A stretch of DNA of 64,000 nt. Origin: Embleya scabrispora DSM 41855. Its GTDB lineage: Bacteria > Actinomycetota > Actinomycetes > Streptomycetales > Streptomycetaceae. The notes under the pieces were generated by a model. It searched no databases, was not told the origin of the DNA, and saw only the letters and a list, made by a program, of their open reading frames with translations. Within the stretch, counting starts at the first letter, position 1. Each line of letters starts with the position of its first letter. The position numbers and the translations under genes are program-made. Below are positions 16,154 to 24,651 of the stretch, in pieces. The stretch is taken from positions 124,195-188,194 of the forward strand of contig NZ_KB889686.1 of the NCBI RefSeq assembly GCF_000372745.1. The letters run 5' to 3'.

Positions 16154-16470
16154 CCCGGCGGCGTCGAGCGGGGGCGCCGGGCCGGCGGAGCGCCGGCCGT
16201 CGCGGGCGCGGCCGTCGCGGCACCACCCCCACCGCCGGGCAGGCCCGGCAGGCCCGGCAAGCCCCGGCCCACCCGGGAGGCGGCCCCGGGTCCCGCGCCC
16301 GGGACCACGGTCGGCCCGACGGAATTTCGCTTTCGGTGCGGGAATCCCACCCCCTTCGCTGGGTAGGACCCCGTCAGTCGCCACCGCCACCGGCGGCCGC
16401 GTCGGTGACCGGTTCGCCTGCGCCGTCCCTCGGTGTGCGCGTACGCCGTCCTCGACCCGGGAGCGCAACC

Positions 16471-16757
16471 ATGGACTTCGCCTTCGACGACGATCAGGAC
16501 CGGCGGCGGTACGGGCGGACAGCGGCGAACGGGTCGACCTGGAAACCGGCAGGGCCAAGATGTTCGCCTCCGAGGTGGCGATCAAGAACTCCCTCGAAGC
16601 GATGCGCATCCACGGCGGCCACGGCTACTCCGAGGAGTTCGGGGTCGAACGCCTCTACCGCGACGCCGTCCTGATGAGCATCGGCGAAGGCACGAACGAC
16701 ATCCTGCGCACGATCATCGCGAAGCAACCGATCATGGGGAAGCGGAAGATCGCATGA
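16471..16757 (+). pseudogene. Acyl-CoA dehydrogenase with internal deletion
   Basis: ATG 16471 opens MDFAFDDDQ, the usual acyl-CoA dehydrogenase start. Within about 20 codons the frame changes and the C-terminal end of the same family appears: GERVDLETGRAKMFASEVAI, then SLEAMRIHGGHGYSEEFGVE and LYRDAVLMSIGEGTNDILRT. About 300 residues of the middle, including the FAD and catalytic core, are missing. The stop (16755-16757) still overlaps the next gene's ATG as ATGA, so the junction with the HAD gene is intact while the enzyme is lost. Confidence 0.78.
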
Positions 16758-17437
16758 CACCTTTGACCCGCACCCCACCCGGCCCCCGTCCACTCGTCGT
16801 CTTCGACCTCGACGGCACCCTCGTCCGAGGCGATTCGTTCGGCCACTTCAATCGTGTACTGCTGCGCCGCGCCCGATGGCGCATGGTGGCGGTGGCGCTG
16901 TGCCTACCGGTCATCGGCCCGCTGTACGCCTTCCACGCGACCCGCCGTCACGCCTTCGCCCTCGTCCTCCGACTCGCCACCATCGGCCTGTCCGCGGACC
17001 GATTCCAGGCCCTGGCCGTCGACTTCGCGGCGGAGCGCACGATCGAGAGCAACCGGGTCGCGCTCACCCTCGCCCGGGCCCGGGCGCATCTCGCCGCCGG
17101 CGACCGTGTCGTGATCGCGACCTCGTGCGCCGATCCCCTGGCGGGCGCCATCTGCCGTGCACTCGGCCTCACTTCGGTGGACGTGATCGCCTCCCGCCTC
17201 ACCCCGAGCCGCACCGGCATGCGACCGCTCCCCGCCTGCCGTGGCCCCCGCAAGGTCACCCTCATCCGCGCGGCCGGCATCACCGACCCCATCACCCACG
17301 CCTACACCGACAGTTCCGTCGACCTTCCCCTGCTGATCGAGGCCACCCATCGTCACCTGATCGACCCCACGCCGACCCACCTCACCCGAATCCACCACCA
17401 CCTGGGGCCGAACTACGAGGTACTGCGCTCCCGTTGA
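16754..17437 (+). CDS. HAD-IB family phosphatase, PgpC/SerB-like
   Basis: 227 aa from ATG 16754. Motif I is VVFDLDGTLVRGDSF; motif II is the Ser/Thr of VVIATSCADPLAGAI; the end has Lys in GPRKVTLIRAAG and the acidic AYTDSSVDLPLL. The middle segment RWRMVAVALCLPVIGPLYAF is hydrophobic, as in the YfhB/PgpC phosphatidylglycerophosphatase group, which suggests membrane association and a lipid- or polyprenyl-phosphate substrate. SerB-like activity is the alternative. It overlaps the acyl-CoA dehydrogenase remnant by 4 bases, so it was once translationally coupled to it. Confidence 0.78.
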   Translation: MTPLTRTPPGPRPLVVFDLDGTLVRGDSFGHFNRVLLRRARWRMVAVALCLPVIGPLYAFHATRRHAFALVLRLATIGLSADRFQALAVDFAAERTIESNRVALTLARARAHLAAGDRVVIATSCADPLAGAICRALGLTSVDVIASRLTPSRTGMRPLPACRGPRKVTLIRAAGITDPITHAYTDSSVDLPLLIEATHRHLIDPTPTHLTRIHHHLGPNYEVLRSR

Positions 17438-17588
17438 CCGACCGACACGCGCGGTGGCCGGCACCTGCCGGCGCGCCGGGCCGATCGCATCGTCCACCGC
17501 CTCCGGGCCCGTGCGGATGTGGGTGCGGTGCGAACGCGGTTCGGTGCCTCGCCGGTGCGTGGTCGGGTCTCGCCTCTACGCTGCCCGT

Positions 17589-18581
17589 ATGGACATCAGC
17601 GAGCGTGCCGTCGGAGCCGTCGTCGGGTCGGCCGTCGGGGACGCGTTGGGTGCGCCGTTCGAGTTCGGGGCGGCCGGGGACTTCGGTACCCGGTTTCCCG
17701 AGGCGCCGCCCGGGAGTTCGCGCGCCGAGGAGCGCTACGCGAACGAGATGTGCGGCGGTGGCGGGTGGGACGCCGGCGAGGCGACGGACGATACCCAGAT
17801 GGCCGTGCACGTGGCGTACTCGCTGGTGGAGCGCGGCGGGTTGGACCTACCCGACATGTTCGCCCGCTTCCAGCGCTGGGCCCGTTCCGAGCCCAAGGAC
17901 ATCGGCCTGCAGACCGAGGACGTACTCACCAACGGCTTGCCCTGGGACCTCGCGGCCGGCGTGCACTTCCGGACCACCGGGCGCGCGGCCGGCAACGGGT
18001 CGTTGATGCGGGCCACCACCCCCGCCGTGTACTTCGCGTCCGAGGGCCGCACGGCCACCATGGCCGCCGCCCGGCGGATCGCCGCGCTCACCCACGGCGA
18101 CCGCGCCGCGTGGGAAGGCACCGCGATCTTCCACGAGTTGCTGCGGGTGGCCCTGGTCGGCGACGATCCCTCGGCCGCGCTTGTGGAGACGCTCGCGGAG
18201 GTTCACCCCGAGCACCGCGAGCGCTACGCCGCCGTCCTGGACCCGACGTGGCACCCCACCGACGCGACCGAGTTCAACGGGGCCGTCTGGCCCTGCCTCG
18301 GCTCGGCGGTCTGGTCGCTGCGCACCACGTCCTCATACGAAGAAGCCGTCCGCGCGGCGATCGACCTCGGCGGCGACACCGACACCGTCGCGGCGGTGAC
18401 CGGTGCCCTGGCCGGCGCCCGGTACGGGCCGGCCGCCATCCCCACTCGCTGGACCGAGCGCCTGCACGTCCCGCTCCCCGGCTCGAACGGCGAGGTCCTG
18501 CGCACACCCGACCTCGTGCATCTGACCGACCGGCTCCGCACCCGCACGACGCACCCGGCTGCCCCGGCCACCCTCGACTGA
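17589..18581 (+). CDS. ADP-ribosylglycohydrolase family protein
   Basis: 330 aa from ATG 17589. Magnesium-site motifs are visible: AVVGSAVGDALGAPFEFG near the start, EATDDTQMAVHVAYSLVERG (DDTQM), GRAAGNGSLMRATTP and AIDLGGDTDTVAAVTGALAG (GGDTD) with GARYG at the end. The family removes ADP-ribose from proteins or small molecules (DraG, ARH). It may reverse ADP-ribosylation of a host target. No partner transferase is visible next to it. The gene stands alone between the HAD phosphatase and a convergent CGNR regulator. Confidence 0.92.
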   Translation: MDISERAVGAVVGSAVGDALGAPFEFGAAGDFGTRFPEAPPGSSRAEERYANEMCGGGGWDAGEATDDTQMAVHVAYSLVERGGLDLPDMFARFQRWARSEPKDIGLQTEDVLTNGLPWDLAAGVHFRTTGRAAGNGSLMRATTPAVYFASEGRTATMAAARRIAALTHGDRAAWEGTAIFHELLRVALVGDDPSAALVETLAEVHPEHRERYAAVLDPTWHPTDATEFNGAVWPCLGSAVWSLRTTSSYEEAVRAAIDLGGDTDTVAAVTGALAGARYGPAAIPTRWTERLHVPLPGSNGEVLRTPDLVHLTDRLRTRTTHPAAPATLD

Positions 18582-18650
18582 CCTGCGCCGGGCCCTGATC
18601 GCCCTTTCCACCGCCGCTCATCGACACGCGCTCGGGAACGGCACGCGTCC

Positions 18651-19277
18651 TCAGTCCGATTGCGTCCTCGGCTGTGTTCGGCGTGCGTAGGCACGGGCCG
18701 CGCGAACGCGGTCGCCGCACCGGGTCGAGCACCATTGGCGTGAGGCGTGGGTGCGGATGAGGAAGCGTCGACAGGGGGTGGCGCCGCAGGGCGCCAGGCG
18801 TTCGGCGTCCGGGCCGGTGATCAGGTCGGCGGCGTCCGCGGCGAGGATCGCGATGGCGTGGTTGACGATCTGGTCGATGGGGTGTGCCTGGGCGCGATAC
18901 GGGCCTCGGGCCTCGTCCCAGTAGAGGAGTGCGGCCGAGGGGGCGCTGGTGAGCGCGTCGTTGATGGCCTGAACCGATGCGGCCGGCGCCGGGAGATCGG
19001 CGATCCGCGACGAGAGCAGTGTTCGCACGACGTCGCGAAGGGCGCGCAGTCGACCCGCGCACACGTTGTACAGCCGGCTGTCCGGCGGCGCGAGGTCGCG
19101 CTCGACAAGCCATGCCTTCGCGGACACGGGTGTCCCCAGCAGGTCCAGCTCCTGACCGCCGGGCAGCGCGAGATCGCTGTTGGCCAGATCGAGGGCGAGG
19201 TATCGGTCCGCTCCCGGCGCGGGCGGTGGGCCGACAGGCGCGGGGTGAGCAGGCGCGCCCGCCACGTTCTCCTTCAT
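18651..19277 (-). CDS. ABATE / CGNR zinc-finger transcriptional regulator
   Basis: 208 aa from ATG 19277. The N-terminal ABATE domain is seen in LALDLANSDLALPGGQELDL and LYNVCAGRLRALRDVVRTLL. At the C-terminus is the CGNR-type zinc finger: LAPCGATPCRRFLIRTHASR, then QWCSTRCGDRVRAARAYARR (CGDR instead of CGNR, acceptable in the family). Such proteins are repressors of stress genes in actinomycetes. It is divergent from an MBL hydrolase; repeats suited to binding lie between the two genes and around its own start codon. Confidence 0.87.
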   Translation of the reverse strand: MKENVAGAPAHPAPVGPPPAPGADRYLALDLANSDLALPGGQELDLLGTPVSAKAWLVERDLAPPDSRLYNVCAGRLRALRDVVRTLLSSRIADLPAPAASVQAINDALTSAPSAALLYWDEARGPYRAQAHPIDQIVNHAIAILAADAADLITGPDAERLAPCGATPCRRFLIRTHASRQWCSTRCGDRVRAARAYARRTQPRTQSD

Positions 19278-19304
19278 GGCTCTCATGTTAATTCATGGCT
19301 CTCA
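19273..19304. repeat. 13-bp direct repeat over the CGNR start codon
   Basis: TTCATGGCTCTCA occurs at 19273-19285 and again at 19292-19304, a spacing of 19 bp (about two turns). The first copy covers the CGNR start codon. It could be an autoregulatory site, or a duplication of the start region giving an alternative upstream ATG. Confidence 0.6.
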
Positions 19305-19318
19305 CGTAAAGCCTTGCC

Positions 19319-19352
19319 GTTCTCCGTGAGAATCGGCTAGCGTTTCTCACGG
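19319..19352. promoter_or_regulatory. CCGTGAG-type inverted repeats, likely CGNR operator
   Basis: CCGTGAGAA (19324-19332) and TTCTCACGG (19344-19352) are exact inverted repeats 11 bp apart. TTCTCCGTGAGAA (19319-19331 region) is itself a compact palindrome, and a further TCCGTGAGG lies at 19368-19376 over the MBL ribosome site. Several copies of one motif between divergent genes suggest one regulator controlling both. Confidence 0.6.
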
Positions 19353-19382
19353 CAAACACAACCATTATCCGTGAGGTGTGCA

Positions 19383-20153
19383 GTGACCGGCAGCAGCGCG
19401 ACCAACGAGCGGATCGACATCCGCGTATTCGGCGGCCCCTCCGCCCTGATCGAGTTCGGCGGCCTCAAGTTCCTCACCGACCCCGCCTTCGACGAGCCCG
19501 GCGACTACCCCATCGGTGCCGACCGCTTCCTGACCAAGACCGCTCCCTCGACCATCGACCCGGCCGACCTCGGCCCCATCGACGTGGTCCTGCTCTCGCA
19601 CGACGAACACCCGGACAACCTCGACCACTCGGGTCGGGCACTGCTCGCCGGCGTCCCGCTGGTCCTGACCACCACCGGCGGCGCGGGCCGGCTCGGCGGT
19701 ACCGCCAGGGGTCTGGCCCCCTGGGAGACGGTGGACCTCCCCCGTCCGGACGGCGGCACCGTCACCGTGACGGCCACTCCCGCACAACACGGCCCCGAGG
19801 GCTGCGAACCGATCACGGGCGAGGTCGTCGGCTTCGTACTGACCGCCTCCGACCTGCCCACGATCTACGTCAGCGGCGACAACGCCTCCCTGGCCGTGGT
19901 CGAGAAGATCGCCGCGCGCATCGGCCCGGTCGACACCGCCGTCCTGTTCGCCGGCGCGGCCCGCACCCCCCTCTTCGACGGCGCGCTCCTTACCCTCGAC
20001 AGCGCCCAGGCCGCCGAAGCCGCCGCAATCCTCGGCGCGCGCCGCATCGTCCCGGTCCACTTCGACAGCTGGGGCCACTTCACCGAGGGCCGCAACGCCC
20101 TCGTCGACGCATTCACCGCAGCCGGCCTGATCCACCGCCTGGAACTGAGCTGA
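19383..20153 (+). CDS. Metallo-beta-lactamase fold hydrolase (UlaG-like)
   Basis: 256 aa; GTG 19383 is chosen because GAGG sits 6 bases upstream. MBL features are ALIEFGGLKFLTDPAFDEPG, the metal motif SHDEHPDNLDHSGRALL (a HxxHxDxxDH variant), ATPAQHGPEGCEP, ASDLPTIYVSGDNASL and RIVPVHFDSWGHFTEG. This resembles UlaG-like MBL hydrolases of unknown substrate that act in the cytoplasm. It is divergent from the CGNR regulator, with shared operator motifs, so it is the probable target of that regulator. Confidence 0.87.
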   Translation: MTGSSATNERIDIRVFGGPSALIEFGGLKFLTDPAFDEPGDYPIGADRFLTKTAPSTIDPADLGPIDVVLLSHDEHPDNLDHSGRALLAGVPLVLTTTGGAGRLGGTARGLAPWETVDLPRPDGGTVTVTATPAQHGPEGCEPITGEVVGFVLTASDLPTIYVSGDNASLAVVEKIAARIGPVDTAVLFAGAARTPLFDGALLTLDSAQAAEAAAILGARRIVPVHFDSWGHFTEGRNALVDAFTAAGLIHRLELS

Positions 20154-20248
20154 CCGACGGCGGGCCGGGCCGACCGGGGCGGCCGGGCGCCCGTCCGCCC
20201 CGCAGCCGCGGCCCGGCCGGCCGGCCGGCGTCATAGGATCCCGTGATC

Positions 20249-20965
20249 ATGGAAGCGAGCACGGGATACGCAATGGTCGCCATTCCGGCCGGGCGCGTGA
20301 CGCTGTCCGACCGGCGGACGCAGCGCAGTTGGTCGGTCGAACTCGCGCCCTACCGACTGGCGGCATTCCCGGTCACCCGGGAGTTGTACGCGGAGATCAC
20401 CGGTCTGCGGCCGAGCGGCCCGCACGGTGACCGGTTGCCGGCCGAGAGTGTTTCCTGGTGGGACGCGGTGCGCTTTTGCAACGCCCTGTCGCGACGCGAC
20501 GGGTTCACTCCCGCGTACGGCATCGACCCCGGCGCCGACCCCGGCAACGGGAAGGGCGACGGGCACCAGGACGACGGCGAGCGCATCGTGTGGGACACGT
20601 CCGCCGACGGGTACCGGCTGCCGACCGAGGCCGAGTGGGAACACGCGTGCCGGGCCGGCACGACGGGAGCGCACTACGGACCGCTGGACGACATCGCCTG
20701 GTATCGCGCGAACTCGGACGAGCACGTCCACGAGGTGGGCGGCAAGCGACCCAACACGTGGGGCCTGTACGACATGCTCGGCAATGTGTGGGACTGGTGC
20801 TGGGACGTCTATGACGCCGAGGTCTACGGCAGTTACCGCGTGCTGCGCGGCGGTGGCTGGTTCGACGAACACTGGAGTTGCCGAGCCTCCGCCCGCCGCC
20901 GCAGCCACCCGACCTACCGAGTCGACGACGTCGGTTTCCGCATCGCCCGCTCCGGCACATCCTGA
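20249..20965 (+). CDS. SUMF1/FGE-domain protein lacking the catalytic cysteine pair
   Basis: 238 aa from ATG 20249. The SUMF1 fold is clear: MVAIPAGRVTLSD, SVSWWDAVRFCNALSRRDGF, YRLPTEAEWEHACRAGT, NTWGLYDMLGNVWDWCWD and YRVLRGGGWFDEHWSCRASA. In true formylglycine-generating enzymes two cysteines five residues apart follow the GG-W element. Here CRASAR has only the first, with Arg in place of the second. So sulfatase activation is unlikely; a SUMF1-fold accessory or binding role (as in EgtB- or PvdO-like proteins) is more plausible. No sulfatase is nearby. Confidence 0.85.
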   Translation: MEASTGYAMVAIPAGRVTLSDRRTQRSWSVELAPYRLAAFPVTRELYAEITGLRPSGPHGDRLPAESVSWWDAVRFCNALSRRDGFTPAYGIDPGADPGNGKGDGHQDDGERIVWDTSADGYRLPTEAEWEHACRAGTTGAHYGPLDDIAWYRANSDEHVHEVGGKRPNTWGLYDMLGNVWDWCWDVYDAEVYGSYRVLRGGGWFDEHWSCRASARRRSHPTYRVDDVGFRIARSGTS

Positions 20966-21372
20966 CCCGGAGCCACCCGTGCCGACCCGCGCGGCCACGC
21001 CCTCGTTCGCCGCGTCATCCCTGTACACCTCGCCGCGACCGAGCGCGCCGGGCCGATCCGGCACGTCCCGCCGCCGGTACATCCGGTCGATGCTCGTGGC
21101 GGCTCGGCCGCGGTGGAAACCAGCGACTGCCCGACAGCACGGCCGAGTTCGCCCGACCCGGATCCCGGGCCCCGGACCCGGCCCCTGATTTGCGGTCACC
21201 GTGCGTATTCGTACTCGCCTCACCCGTGACGTCGGGAGATACGCACGGCATGATGCCGGTTACGCCATGTGGGGTACACGAGGCCGGCCGCCCACCGTGA
21301 CCTCGCCACCCCATCGACCCGCCTGGCCGGTATCGACCATCGGCGACGATCGACGGGGGATGATCCCAACTC
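20966..21372. other. 407-bp intergenic region with a 10-bp inverted repeat
   Basis: No gene. CCGTGCGTAT (21199-21208) and ATACGCACGG (21239-21248) are exact inverted repeats separated by 30 bp, about 130 bp before the DUF4328 gene. It could be a regulator site or an RNA hairpin. No other feature is seen. Confidence 0.4.
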
Positions 21373-22449
21373 GTGTTGTGCCCAAGCTGCGGCGGCCAAT
21401 CGACACTGCCCGACCGCTGTACCAACTGCGGCCACCAGGAATACGCCCCGCCCGCCGACGCGACATCGTCCCTGGACCTGCGCTTCGCCCACTTCGGCCC
21501 GGCCCCGACACCGCCGGCAGGCTGGTACGCACCGGTCTTCCGGTCCCTGCGCGGCCTGGCCACCGCGCTGTACGTCCTGCTCGGCGTCACCGCCGTGTTG
21601 TCCCTGCTCGCGGCGATCGCGCTGTTCCAACGGGCCGCCATGGTCGACGAAACCCTGCACGGCGGTTGGCTGTCCGCCGACCCCGACGCGGCGAACCGAT
21701 CCATCGGCCTGTGGTGGGGGTTGTCGAGTCTGGCCATCGTCGCGGTCATGGTCGTGTTCGTCATCTGGTTCCACCGAGCCCGGTGCAACGTCGAGGTGTT
21801 CCCGCCGTCCGCGCAACACCTCTCCAGCAGCTGGGCGATCGGCGGCTGGTTCTGCCCGGTGGTCAATCTGTGGTTCCCGCCGCTGATGGCACACGACATC
21901 TGGAAGGCCAGCGACCCCCGCGCACCCCTGCGCGGCGGCTTCACCCCGGGCCGGCATCCGCTGCTGTGGTCCTGGTGGCTGACCTACGTCGCCGCGAACA
22001 TCGTGATCGTCTTCGGCGTGATCGGCCGGAAGACGGACGGCGGCGACGACCGGATCGGCAGCGACTCCTGGGTCGCCTACCACGAGTCCTACCGCACCGC
22101 CGATACCGCGGCGGGCTGGGCCTTTCTGCTGCTGATCGCCGCCGCCGGCCTGGCCATCGCGGTCGTGGCCAGGATCACCACCTTCCAGTCCGAGTACGAG
22201 CGCGCCTTCTACCCGGCACCGGGCATGCACCCGATGGCGCCGATGCACCCGATGGCCCTGGTGCACCCGATGCACCACCCGTACCCCATGCACGCGGCGC
22301 CTTCGATCCAGCCCGCGCCCGCGACGTACCCGACGCCGCAGCCCCACCCCGCGCAGCCCGATCAGGGGCGGACAACCGAGGGTCGACTGCCGCCCCCGGC
22401 CCCCCGTCAACCCCCGCCCCGGCCGCAGCACCCGCCGGCGCCCTTCTGA
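21373..22449 (+). CDS. DUF4328 membrane protein with N-terminal zinc ribbon
   Basis: 358 aa. It opens with a zinc ribbon, LCPSCGGQSTLPDRCTNCGH (two CxxC pairs). Four hydrophobic helices follow (LATALYVLLGVTAVLSLLAA, SSLAIVAVMVVFVIWFHRA, LLWSWWLTYVAANIVIVFG, GWAFLLLIAAAGLAIAVVAR), with the DUF4328 signature GGWFCPVVNLWFPPLMAHDIW. The tail of about 80 residues is Pro/Met/His-rich (MHPMAPMHPMALVHPMHH). It is a common Streptomyces membrane protein of unknown role. It ends directly against the convergent MarR stop. Confidence 0.88.
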   Translation: MLCPSCGGQSTLPDRCTNCGHQEYAPPADATSSLDLRFAHFGPAPTPPAGWYAPVFRSLRGLATALYVLLGVTAVLSLLAAIALFQRAAMVDETLHGGWLSADPDAANRSIGLWWGLSSLAIVAVMVVFVIWFHRARCNVEVFPPSAQHLSSSWAIGGWFCPVVNLWFPPLMAHDIWKASDPRAPLRGGFTPGRHPLLWSWWLTYVAANIVIVFGVIGRKTDGGDDRIGSDSWVAYHESYRTADTAAGWAFLLLIAAAGLAIAVVARITTFQSEYERAFYPAPGMHPMAPMHPMALVHPMHHPYPMHAAPSIQPAPATYPTPQPHPAQPDQGRTTEGRLPPPAPRQPPPRPQHPPAPF

Positions 22450-22983
22450 TCAACCGCTCCCGCGCGCCGATCGCCGCGTCGATCGGGGCACCTCGGTCGC
22501 GGCGGCGATCTCGCGTAGCGCGAGAGTCGCCGCCTCGATCGCCGCCGCCGGCGCGCCGCGCCAGATCTCGGCGTGGGCGGCGGCGTTGGCACGGACCGCG
22601 TCCTCCGCGACCTGTACCCCGCGCGGGGTCAGGCTGATCAGCGTGCCCCGACCGTCGCCCTGGTCCGGAAGGCGCTCGGCGAGGCCCTCGGCGACCAGGT
22701 GATTGGTGACGTTGCTGGTACCGCCCGAGGACAGCAGCAACGCGCGACTGAGTTCGGTGGGCTTGAGCCGATAGGGCGCGCCGGCCCGACGCAGGGCGAC
22801 CAGTACGCCGAACTGGGCCGGGGTGAGGCCGAATTCGGGCAGCTCGCGGCGGGTGGCCTCGTCCAGGTCGGCGGCGAGCAACATGATCCGCTTGCTCAGT
22901 TCCGTCGTCGCGTCCAGCACGTCGGGCAGTTCGGCCTGCCACGCGCTGACGAGTGCGCTCGCGCGGTCCTGTGGTGCGGTCAT
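22450..22983 (-). CDS. MarR family transcriptional regulator
   Basis: 177 aa. The winged helix includes PAQFGVLVALRRAGAPYRLK, PTELSRALLLSSGGTSNVTN and HLVAEGLAERLPDQGDGRGT, with the DGRGTLISLTPRG wing. It has no cysteine. It is divergent from an amidohydrolase and a long palindrome lies between the two starts, so that enzyme is the likely regulated target. Confidence 0.9.
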   Translation of the reverse strand: MTAPQDRASALVSAWQAELPDVLDATTELSKRIMLLAADLDEATRRELPEFGLTPAQFGVLVALRRAGAPYRLKPTELSRALLLSSGGTSNVTNHLVAEGLAERLPDQGDGRGTLISLTPRGVQVAEDAVRANAAAHAEIWRGAPAAAIEAATLALREIAAATEVPRSTRRSARGSG

Positions 22984-23006
22984 CTTGACAGCGTATTACA
23001 CACACC

Positions 23007-23030
23007 TGATAGCTTTTTAAAAAGCTTTCA
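23007..23030. promoter_or_regulatory. Palindromic MarR operator
   Basis: AGCTTTTTAAAAAGCT (23011-23026) is a perfect 16-bp palindrome. Extended by TGAT on the left and TTCA on the right, it stays symmetric except for one base pair. It is 24 bp upstream of the MarR start and 83 bp upstream of the amidohydrolase, and is strikingly AT-rich. Confidence 0.7.
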
Positions 23031-23112
23031 AGTGAAGCTCCGTTCGGCGCGCCGCACCACGACGGGTGCGGCGACGACGACCGAACCCGCGCGATTCCTT
23101 TCGGAGGCCCAG

Positions 23113-24435
23113 ATGTCCGCCCGGCCCACTCCCGCGACGAACCCTTCCGTCGCGCCCGCCCCCACCCGACTGCTCCTTCGCGGCGGCACCGTTGTCGACA
23201 CCGACCCGCACGTCAGTGCCCGGCCCGACACCGATGTCCTGATCGAGCACGGCGTGATCGTCGCCGTCGGTCCGGCGCTGCCCGCGGCGGGGGCCGAAGT
23301 CCTCGACGCCCGCGACCGGATCGTGCTGCCCGGATTCGTCGACACCCATCGCCATGTCTGGCAGTCGGTGTTGCGCGCGGTGGCCGTCGACAGCGACCTC
23401 GGCGACTACCTCGGCCGGGTGCTCGGCCGGCTCTCCCCCGCGATGCGCCCCGAGGACGTGTACGCCGGCAACCTGGTCGGTGCGCTGGAATGCCTGGACG
23501 CGGGCATCACCACCGTGCAGGACTTCTCCCACGTCCAGCACCGCGCCGAACACGGCGACGCGGCGGTCCACGGACTGCGCGCAGCGGGCATCCGGGCCGT
23601 GTTCGGCTACGGCCACCCACCGTTCGACCCCGCCGCCCGCGACGCCCGCGTCCTCCGCGACCTGCGTGAACGCCTGTTCCCCGGCGACGACGACCTGGTC
23701 ACCCTCGCGCTCGCCCCGGGCGGCCCCTCGTACACCCCGATCGATCTGGTCGAGCAGGACTGGCGCCTGGCCGCCGACCTCGACATCCCGCTGGCCGTAC
23801 ATGTCGGCAGCGGCCCGGTCGCCCACCGCCCCATCGAAGCCCTGCGCGACCGCGGCCTGTTGAACGCGCGCACACTCTTCATCCACGGCAACTCGCTGCC
23901 GGACGACGAACTCGCGATGATCGCCGACTCCGGCGGCACCCTCTCGATCGCGCCGCACATCGAGGCCCAGATGGGACACGGCGCACCGATGATCAACCGC
24001 GCCCGCGCCGCGGGACTGGTCACCGGGCTCGGCGTCGACGTGGTCACCAGCGGGCCGGGCGACATGTTCTCGCTGCTCCGGGCCGCCCTGCTTACCAGTC
24101 AACTCGCGGACGGGCCACGGTTGTTCGCGGCCGACATGCTGTGCATGGCGACCATCGGCGGAGCCGCCGCACTGGGCCTGGCCGATCGGATCGGATCACT
24201 GGCCGTGGGTAAGCAGGCCGACCTGATCCTGCTGCGTGCGGACGCGGTCAACCTGGTCGGCGCCGTACACGACATCGCGGGGGCCGTGGTGGCATCCGCC
24301 CACGCGGGCAACGTCGACACCGTCCTGGTGGCCGGCCGCCCCGTCAAGCGTGCGGGCCGACTCACCCACCCGCACCTGGCCGGCGCCATCGCCGACGCCC
24401 GGAAGTCCGCCGAACACCTGGCGGACACGCCCTGA
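23113..24435 (+). CDS. Amidohydrolase (TRZ/ATZ/cytosine-deaminase-like)
   Basis: 440 aa from ATG 23113 with a GGAGG site. The metal-dependent hydrolase is complete: LLLRGGTVVDTDPH, LPGFVDTHRHVWQSVLRAVA (HxH), LAVHVGSG (metal His), RTLFIHGNSLPDDELAMIAD (metal His), GLVTGLGVDVVTSGPGDMFS (metal Asp) and ADLILLRADAVNLVGAVHDI. It resembles TRZ/ATZ-type enzymes that deaminate or dechlorinate heterocycles and imidazolone. The substrate is unknown. It is divergent from MarR, so it is perhaps induced by its own substrate. Long N-terminal Ala/Pro residues precede the core. Confidence 0.87.
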   Translation: MSARPTPATNPSVAPAPTRLLLRGGTVVDTDPHVSARPDTDVLIEHGVIVAVGPALPAAGAEVLDARDRIVLPGFVDTHRHVWQSVLRAVAVDSDLGDYLGRVLGRLSPAMRPEDVYAGNLVGALECLDAGITTVQDFSHVQHRAEHGDAAVHGLRAAGIRAVFGYGHPPFDPAARDARVLRDLRERLFPGDDDLVTLALAPGGPSYTPIDLVEQDWRLAADLDIPLAVHVGSGPVAHRPIEALRDRGLLNARTLFIHGNSLPDDELAMIADSGGTLSIAPHIEAQMGHGAPMINRARAAGLVTGLGVDVVTSGPGDMFSLLRAALLTSQLADGPRLFAADMLCMATIGGAAALGLADRIGSLAVGKQADLILLRADAVNLVGAVHDIAGAVVASAHAGNVDTVLVAGRPVKRAGRLTHPHLAGAIADARKSAEHLADTP

Positions 24436-24651
24436 CGCTCCGGGCCCGGACGGACACCGCCGGCTTCGACCGGCCCCGACCGAACGAGGAGGCGCCGCCG
24501 GGAAACCACGCGGCACGACCCCGGCACATCCGCGGCACCTCGCGTGTCCGCACGGTTCACCGATCTCCGCCTTGACGTCCGTTGACCCGCAAGGGGTGGT
24601 CATGCAGGCTCTGAACCCAGGGTGCGGGGGGATCGTGACGGGAGGAACAGG

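Noticed and set aside
4408-16609. Long open frames on the strand opposite to clear genes (for example about 520-840 residues at 4408-5982, 5289-7514, 8764-11292 and 14522-16609)
   Set aside because: They are antisense to genes with strong family motifs, are rich in Arg/Pro/His/Gln, and have no ribosome sites. Such frames are expected in very GC-rich DNA.
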